This document shows positions 42,248-46,551 of a DNA stretch of 46,551 bases, in pieces (position 1 is the stretch's first letter; each line of letters starts with the position of its first letter). The notes below the pieces were generated by a model. It saw only the letters and a program-made list of their open reading frames with translations, ran no database searches and was not told where the DNA came from. The stretch covers positions 1 to 46,551 of the forward strand of contig NZ_AFHO01000007.1 in the NCBI RefSeq assembly GCF_000218525.1, given 5' to 3'. Source of the stretch: Mesomycoplasma ovipneumoniae SC01 (GTDB lineage Bacteria; Bacillota_I; Bacilli_A; Mycoplasmatales; Metamycoplasmataceae). A program made the position numbers and the translations under genes.

Positions 42248-44734
42248 ATGTCCATTTCACTTAAATCAATTTTCAGTGAAAAAACAAGAAAGAGCACCAA
42301 CAACTCTGGTGCTGGGAAATTGCGTAAAATTTTGTCCAAATTATCTGGCGCTTTTATGCTTCCAATCTCAGTTATGTCCATTGCCGGTCTGCTCTTAGGA
42401 GTTGGTGCTGCGATTGCAAACAACGCCGAATCGCTTCATAACCTTAAACAATTTGGGCAATTTATCCAAGCCCTAGGTGATGCTGTTTTTGCCGGTTTAC
42501 CGGTTTTATTTGCGATTGCCTTTGTTATTGCCTTTACTGATGAGTCCGGTGTGGCTGTTTTTGCAACATTAATCGGATATCTTGTTTTCTCATCAGTCCA
42601 AACAGTCTTTATCACTGATGTTGATATTCCTGATCCTGCCGATGCTAAAAAAAGCATTGGTAAAGGGGTTTCTATTTTATTCTCTGGTGCAGGGCGTGAT
42701 CCAGCCGGATTAACAAGGCTTGTTGGTGGTGCTCTCGGATTCAGGGCGCTTCAAACCTCAGTTTTTGGCGGAATAGCTGTTGGACTTGTTGTTCAATATC
42801 TATATAATCGCTTTCATACAATTCAATTACCACAAATGATTTCATTTTATGGTGGTAAAAGATTTGTTGCATTAATTACAATTCCAGTAATGGGGCTTTT
42901 AGCTTTTGTTTTCTTAATTTTCTGACCATGAATAGGAATTGGGCTTAACCTCTTTGGTGCTTCACTTGCAAAAGTTCCTTATGGATTTGAGTCATTTATT
43001 TTTGGTTACATCGAAAGATCTCTAATTCCTTTTGGTCTGCACCATGTTTTCTACGCGCCACTTTGATTTTCACCAGCCGGAGGAGACGCAGGTGCAACTA
43101 TCACTGATTGAGCTCTTGGTGAAGGAATTAAAGTTCTTTCAGAAGAAATCATGAAAGATGATGGTAAAAAAGAAACAATTTACAAAATAATTACTGAAGC
43201 ACAAACAATTCCTGGTGACTCACTTAAGGTAATTTTAGAAGACATTGCTAAAAATAAAGATAAATTTGTTGGTGACTCAACAGGTTCAATTTATTTATTA
43301 AAATTTGCTAACACAATTGATTACACCAAAGACGGCAAAGCATTTTCAATCCCATTATTTACCTTTTTAGAAAACCATGGTTTCAAAGTTGGTAGATTTG
43401 CTGACGGTAAATTCTCAGGAATGATGTTCGGTCTTCCAGCAGCAGCAGCGGCCATGATTATGGCAGCGCCAAAAGAAAATCGCAAAGTTACTGCAGGAAC
43501 TGTTGTTCCAGCAGCAGGAACTTCATTTGTAACTGGTGTTACAGAACCGATTGAATTTACATTTCTATTCTTATCTCCACTACTTTTCTGAGGATTCCAC
43601 GCATTTATGATGGCCCTTTCCTTCATGTTTGCAAATTTAGCTGGAGTTCACATTCCAATGGTATTCTCAGGTGGAGTTCTTGACCTTTTAATTTATGGAG
43701 CCGTTCCTGTCCAAAAAGGTACTAATTTCTGGTGAGTTTTAGTAGTAGGACTTGCTTATGTACCAATTTACTACTTTGTTTTCCTTTTTGTTATCAAATG
43801 GAAAAACCTTGAAACTCCTGGAAGAGGAACAAACACCAAATTATTTACAAAATCTGATTATTTAGCACGTAAAGATAGTTCAAAATCTGCCTCATCAGTT
43901 GACCCACAAGTTCTTGCAATCGTTGATGGATATGGTGGAATTGATAATATTACCAATTTTAATAACTGTGCATCACGTCTTCGTTATGACATTAAAGACT
44001 TATCACTTGTTGACGAACAAAAATTAAAAGCTGCCGGCGTTGTTGCTATAAAAGTTGAAGGACAACATCATGTTCAGGCAATTTTAGGGCCAATCGCTGA
44101 GCAAATGAATGCAAAAATTAATTCCCAACGTGATTTAATTAAAGCTATGTCTCAAGACGAAATTGACGCAATTTTGAAAAACAAACCAGCTAAACCTATG
44201 CCAGAAAAAGTTGAAATGACTAAGTGTGAAAACAAAACTTGCCATTTACCAGAAGAAATTTATTCTCCAGCAACAGGTGAATTAATTGAATTAGCACAAG
44301 TAAAAGACGGCGTTTTTTCTGAAGAAAAATTAGGAAAAGGTTTTGCAATTCGTGTTGGAAACACCGGTAAAAAAGATATTTTTTCACCAATTAATGGTCA
44401 AATTAAAATGGTTTTTGCTACCAAACACGCAATTGGATTTGCTTCTAAAGATAATAAAACCCAAGTTTTAATTCACATCGGAATTGATACTGTCGAACTT
44501 CAAGGTAAAGGTATTGAGGTTTTTGTTGAAGCTGGCCAAGATATTAGTGTTGGAGATAAAGTTGCTAGCGTTGATCTTGATTATTTAACTCAATCAGAAA
44601 TAAAAAACACCGATATTATCGTTGTTATTCTTCACGAGTCAGATAAAAAAGAATTCGAATTTAAAGTTCCTTTACAAAACATTGATCAACTTCCAATGCT
44701 AGTTGGTCAATCATTACCAGTCAAAAAACAATAA
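42248..44734 (+). CDS. PTS EIICBA sugar transporter (glucose/N-acetylglucosamine family)
   Basis: An 828-residue three-domain PTS transporter, read through several TGA(Trp) codons. EIIC (about 20-540) has PISVMSIAGLLLGVGAAIAN, TDESGVAVFATLIGYL, IPFGLHHVFYAPLWF and a GVTEPIEFTFLF motif, typical of the glucose superfamily. EIIB follows with the phospho-Cys574 in NNCASRLRYD. EIIA is at about 680-820, with the phospho-His743 in VLIHIGIDTVELQGKG. It takes up and phosphorylates sugar using phosphate from HPr. Glucose and N-acetylglucosamine members cannot be told apart by eye. The start ATG at 42248 has AAAGGAG upstream and is preferred to the upstream in-frame TTG. An insertion between B and A holds two Cys (CENKTC). 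Confidence 0.93.
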
Positions 44735-44768
44735 AATTGGTCTCTAAATTTTAGAATATTTTTGTAAG

Positions 44769-44795
44769 AAAACCGCGATTACCTCGCGGTTTTTA
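44769..44795 (+). terminator. Intrinsic terminator after the EIICBA gene
   Basis: Arms AAAACCGCGA (44769-44778) and TCGCGGTTTT (44784-44793) with a short loop, followed by T-rich sequence. Confidence 0.88.
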
Positions 44796-45025
44796 TTTTA
44801 AATTAATTTTGTTTGGCTAAAATATGCTAATAATTTTTAATACTAAATTTATTAAGTTCCTTTTGTAAAAATTTATAACTTCTTTTGTTAAAGTCTGAGC
44901 AAATAACTGAGTTTGCCAGTTTGATGGCAAAATTTTTAGTGAATATAAAAACGCAAAAATACCCGCAAATCCGGGTTTTTTGGCGCTAAACCTTAATTTT
45001 TATTATTTTAAAATTAAGCCTTTGT
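44796..45025. other. Intergenic region with two hairpins, possible small RNA
   Basis: No coding frame of note. Plus-strand hairpins are TTTGCCA/TGGCAAA (44912-44931), followed by a short T-run, and ACCCG/CGGGT with a T6 tail (44961-44981), the latter resembling an intrinsic terminator. A terminator this far beyond the one at 44769-44795 suggests a separate short transcript of about 150 bases, but its promoter is unclear (only TAATAA near 44828). Confidence 0.35.
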
Positions 45026-45074
45026 AAAAAAAAAAAAAAAAAATGTTTGGTCTAACAAAAAATTAAGTTATAAT
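45026..45074 (+). promoter_or_regulatory. Promoter with upstream A18 tract
   Basis: 18 A (45026-45043), -35-like TTTGGT (45046-45051), 17-bp spacer, -10 TATAAT (45069-45074). This is the same layout as the promoters of 5S rRNA and tRNA-Gly, so the downstream product may be a stable RNA. Confidence 0.65.
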
Positions 45075-45080
45075 TATAAC

Positions 45081-45405
45081 CACTTAAGAATAATTAATAA
45101 ATTTTGATATTGAATTAAGGGGGAATTGGTTATGTTTTTGCCATAAAAAATCAGAAAATGCGAATTTTCCATTATATTTTTAAATATGATGGCATGCCTT
45201 AAATTTAACCGTTTAGAAATCTATAAATTTAGGGCTTTTGGTTATTGTTCTTTCAAAACTTCATATATTTTTTTAGGCTCAATTTAAATAAAAATGAGTT
45301 TTCTTTTTACATTGAGTTTAAATAGTAGTTGTATTTTTTATGATTTTGTTATTTTATCCATAGATTAATTTTTGCTACTGTTTCAAACTAAAAAAACAGT
45401 TTAAA
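45081..45405 (+). ncRNA. Candidate structured non-coding RNA
   Basis: No open frame of note on either strand. Three nested helices can be drawn near the 5' end. The outer one pairs TTAAGG (45115-45120) with CCTTAA (45197-45202). The middle one pairs GCCAT (45140-45144) with ATGGC (45189-45193). The inner one pairs GAAAAT with ATTTTC closed by the GNRA tetraloop GCGA (45154-45169). A distal pair is CTCAAT (45278-45283) with ATTGAG (45311-45316). A hairpin ACTGTTT/AAACAGT (45377-45400) may mark the 3' end. It does not show the conserved cores of RNase P RNA (GAGGAAAGTC), tmRNA or SRP RNA. Identity unknown. Confidence 0.45.
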
Positions 45406-45703
45406 AATTTCATAATTTAGCTTTTTAAGTTAAAAATTTAGCTTTTTTAGTTTGCTTTATTTGATTAATAAGTGATTTTGCATTCGCGAGTGTTTAGTTT
45501 TAAAATTCAGTGTTTTTGCCTTGATAGTTATTTTTCTTGAGTTTCCAGTTTGGTGGTGTTCCTATTGACCCGAATATTTGAAATAGGTATGATTTTTACT
45601 TTTACTTCTTATTAAATCATTAATAAAAAAGGTAATTAACTTTTGCCAAAAAAGTTAAAAACGCACAAAACTAAAGCAAGACAAAAAAATTAATAATTTA
45701 ATA
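45406..45703. other. AT-rich non-coding stretch, probably insertion-sequence debris
   Basis: I see no gene. TTTAGCTTTTT occurs twice near the start. The part before the IS3-type relic contains TTGACCCGAATATTTGAAATAGG (in two pieces around 45565-45588), which could be the remains of an element end, but I cannot confirm an inverted repeat partner. Confidence 0.3.
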
Positions 45704-45990
45704 TTATTTTAATATCATAGCATATCGCTGTGGTGTCTTTCAATTTAAAATTAATTGAATTCTATAGTTGTTATATCAAAATATATAATCTGCAATTATT
45801 TTTTTCAGATCTTCTAAAGTTATTTTACTGTAGTCTAACTCGTTTAAGCATTCACTTTTTATAATTAAAATCAGTATTCAGCCTCCCTATTATCTAATGA
45901 ATTTCCTACACGAGACAACAAAACAGTTCCTCCCATTTTATTTATTTTGTCAATATAGATTTTTGAAGTGTATTGAAATTAGTATTCTCC
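45704..45990 (-). pseudogene. IS3-family (IS150-like) transposase C-terminal relic
   Basis: On the minus strand, reading TGA as Trp, a fragment of the integrase core is recognisable: FQYTSKIYIDKINKMGG, then LSRVGNSLDNREAEYW, where IS3 transposases have S.kGnc.DNa..E.ff. After a one-base deletion (TTTT where five T are needed) it continues IIKSECLNELDY and ends YIFWYNNYRIQLILNWKTP, the usual YI-wYN--R-q--L---tP tail. There is also an in-frame TAA before FQYTS. About 95 residues remain, with no N-terminal part. It is dead. Confidence 0.8.
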
Positions 45991-46012
45991 TTTTTGTTGC
46001 TTTGAAAATTTA

Positions 46013-46037
46013 AAAAAGCTAACACTTTGGGTGTTAG
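46013..46037 (-). terminator. Minus-strand hairpin with T-run
   Basis: CTAACAC and GTGTTAG arms (46019-46037) with a 5-base loop. Read leftwards, it is followed by CTTTTTT, so it could end transcripts coming from the right. It lies between the two insertion-sequence relics and may belong to an element end. Confidence 0.5.
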
Positions 46038-46054
46038 TCCCTAAATCGAAGATA

Positions 46055-46096
46055 AAAATGCAACGTATAGTATAATAATATTATACTTGCATTTTT
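46055..46096. repeat. Imperfect palindrome before the IS30-type relic
   Basis: Outer arms AAAAATGCAA and TTGCATTTTT enclose inner arms AGTATAATA and TATTATACT. The palindrome includes promoter-like TATAAT motifs. It may be part of the left end of the IS30-type element. Confidence 0.45.
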
Positions 46097-46117
46097 TTAT
46101 TTTTGGAGTATCTGGGA

Positions 46118-46551
46118 AAAAAGAAAATTTAAACATTTTAGTTTTGAAGATTTAGTAAAAATTGAGTTTTTATTGTAGCAGAACAAAAGTATTAGATTTA
46201 TTGCTAGGCAACTTAATATTGCACCCTCAACTGTCTCAAGAGAAATTAAAAGAAATCTAAATGAATATGGAATTTATGAAGCTACTTTAGCAATAACAAA
46301 AAGACGAAAAAGATATTATCATAGGTATTATTTTAGATTTGTGGAACTAGGAAAATATGAGGAATTTAGCAAAATTTTTGCAGTAAAATATGACAAAAAA
46401 GTCCATGGAGTTAAGGCGACATATTTTTATATAGCAGAAAATTTCCCCGACATTGAAAAACCATCTTTAAAGACTGTTTTTAATTGAATCAAAACTAATA
46501 AATGGGTAATAGTTAGGAGTGACAGACTCAGAAAATATTACAAAAAAGGTG
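46118..46551 (+). pseudogene. IS30-family transposase, N-terminal part, interrupted and cut by the window edge
   Basis: The frame reads KFKHFSFEDLVKIEFLL, a TAG stop at about 46177, then QNKSIRFIARQLNIAPSTVS and REIKRN, which is the helix-turn-helix of IS30-type transposases (S-r-IA--L--s-sTisREI-RN). It continues with YEATLAITKRRKRYY and stays open, with one TGA(Trp), to the end of the window. No ATG is in frame at the beginning. The missing start and the TAG argue for a broken gene, unless an internal start downstream is used. The DDE core lies outside the window. Confidence 0.75.

Noticed and set aside
42196-42423. Minus-strand frames opposite the EIICBA gene and other long genes
   Set aside because: They lie antisense to clearly recognised proteins, lack Shine-Dalgarno sites and show no protein motif. 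They are shadows of AT-rich coding DNA.
44828-44872. A 14-residue peptide gene in the intergenic region after the EIICBA gene
   Set aside because: An ATG-to-TAA frame exists, but it has no Shine-Dalgarno and is no longer than expected by chance.
45081-45405. RNase P RNA, tmRNA or SRP RNA
   Set aside because: The size fits the first two, but the conserved GAGGAAAGTC and ACAGAAA of RNase P RNA, the tRNA-like ends of tmRNA and the SRP core are not present.
1-46551. CRISPR array or complete prophage
   Set aside because: No regularly spaced repeats and no phage structural or integrase genes were seen. The Panacea gene alone is not evidence of a prophage.

Overview
The window is a stretch of an AT-rich mollicute chromosome that carries the replication origin. 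Many reading frames continue only if TGA is read as tryptophan (genetic code 4), and the gene set is typical of the Mycoplasma hyopneumoniae group (hyopneumoniae, flocculare, dispar, ovipneumoniae, conjunctivae): a P97/P102 adhesin pair, a 5S rRNA gene standing alone, tandem mgpA/nrnA genes next to ftsY, and a BMP-type nucleoside ABC operon. The species cannot be fixed from the sequence alone. All coordinates below join the pieces across TGA codons.

Layout. Left of about 6.1 kb genes run leftwards: rpmH-rnpA-yidC, then a long, degenerate McrB-like AAA+ ATPase and a lipoprotein. The rpmH-dnaA gap (6077-6258) is the strand switch and the probable oriC. To the right nearly everything runs rightwards: dnaA, dnaN, mnmG-rlmH, two nrnA paralogues, a Panacea/DUF4065 protein, ftsY, an RNase J-like protein joined without a stop codon to thioredoxin, hrcA-grpE-argS-rpoE(delta)-fba-rluD-like, gatCAB, the P97-like and P102-like surface proteins, 5S rRNA, whiA, a BI-1 family membrane protein, ppa, a nucleoside-uptake operon (BMP lipoprotein, double ATPase, two permeases) followed by thymidine kinase, tRNA-Gly(TCC), and the sugar PTS genes ptsH and an EIICBA transporter. 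The last 1.8 kb has no intact gene: a candidate structured RNA, an IS3-type transposase relic on the minus strand and an interrupted, window-truncated IS30-type transposase on the plus strand.

How it works together. The core is replication initiation (DnaA, beta clamp), ribosome and tRNA maturation (RnpA, MnmG, RlmH, ArgS, GatCAB), membrane insertion (YidC, FtsY) and stress control (HrcA, GrpE). Around it sit host-facing and uptake functions: adhesins, nucleoside import plus salvage, sugar import, glycolysis (Fba) and pyrophosphate removal.

Most worth a second look: (1) an 823-residue McrB-type ATPase that has lost its Walker A and B residues; (2) an RNase J paralogue with all catalytic histidines replaced, in one uninterrupted frame with a full-length thioredoxin that also has its own Shine-Dalgarno and ATG; (3) three A17-A18 tracts, each ending 26-28 bp before a -10 box, at the 5S gene, the tRNA gene and an unknown locus that folds into nested helices; (4) long inverted repeats around the ptsH and EIICBA promoters.
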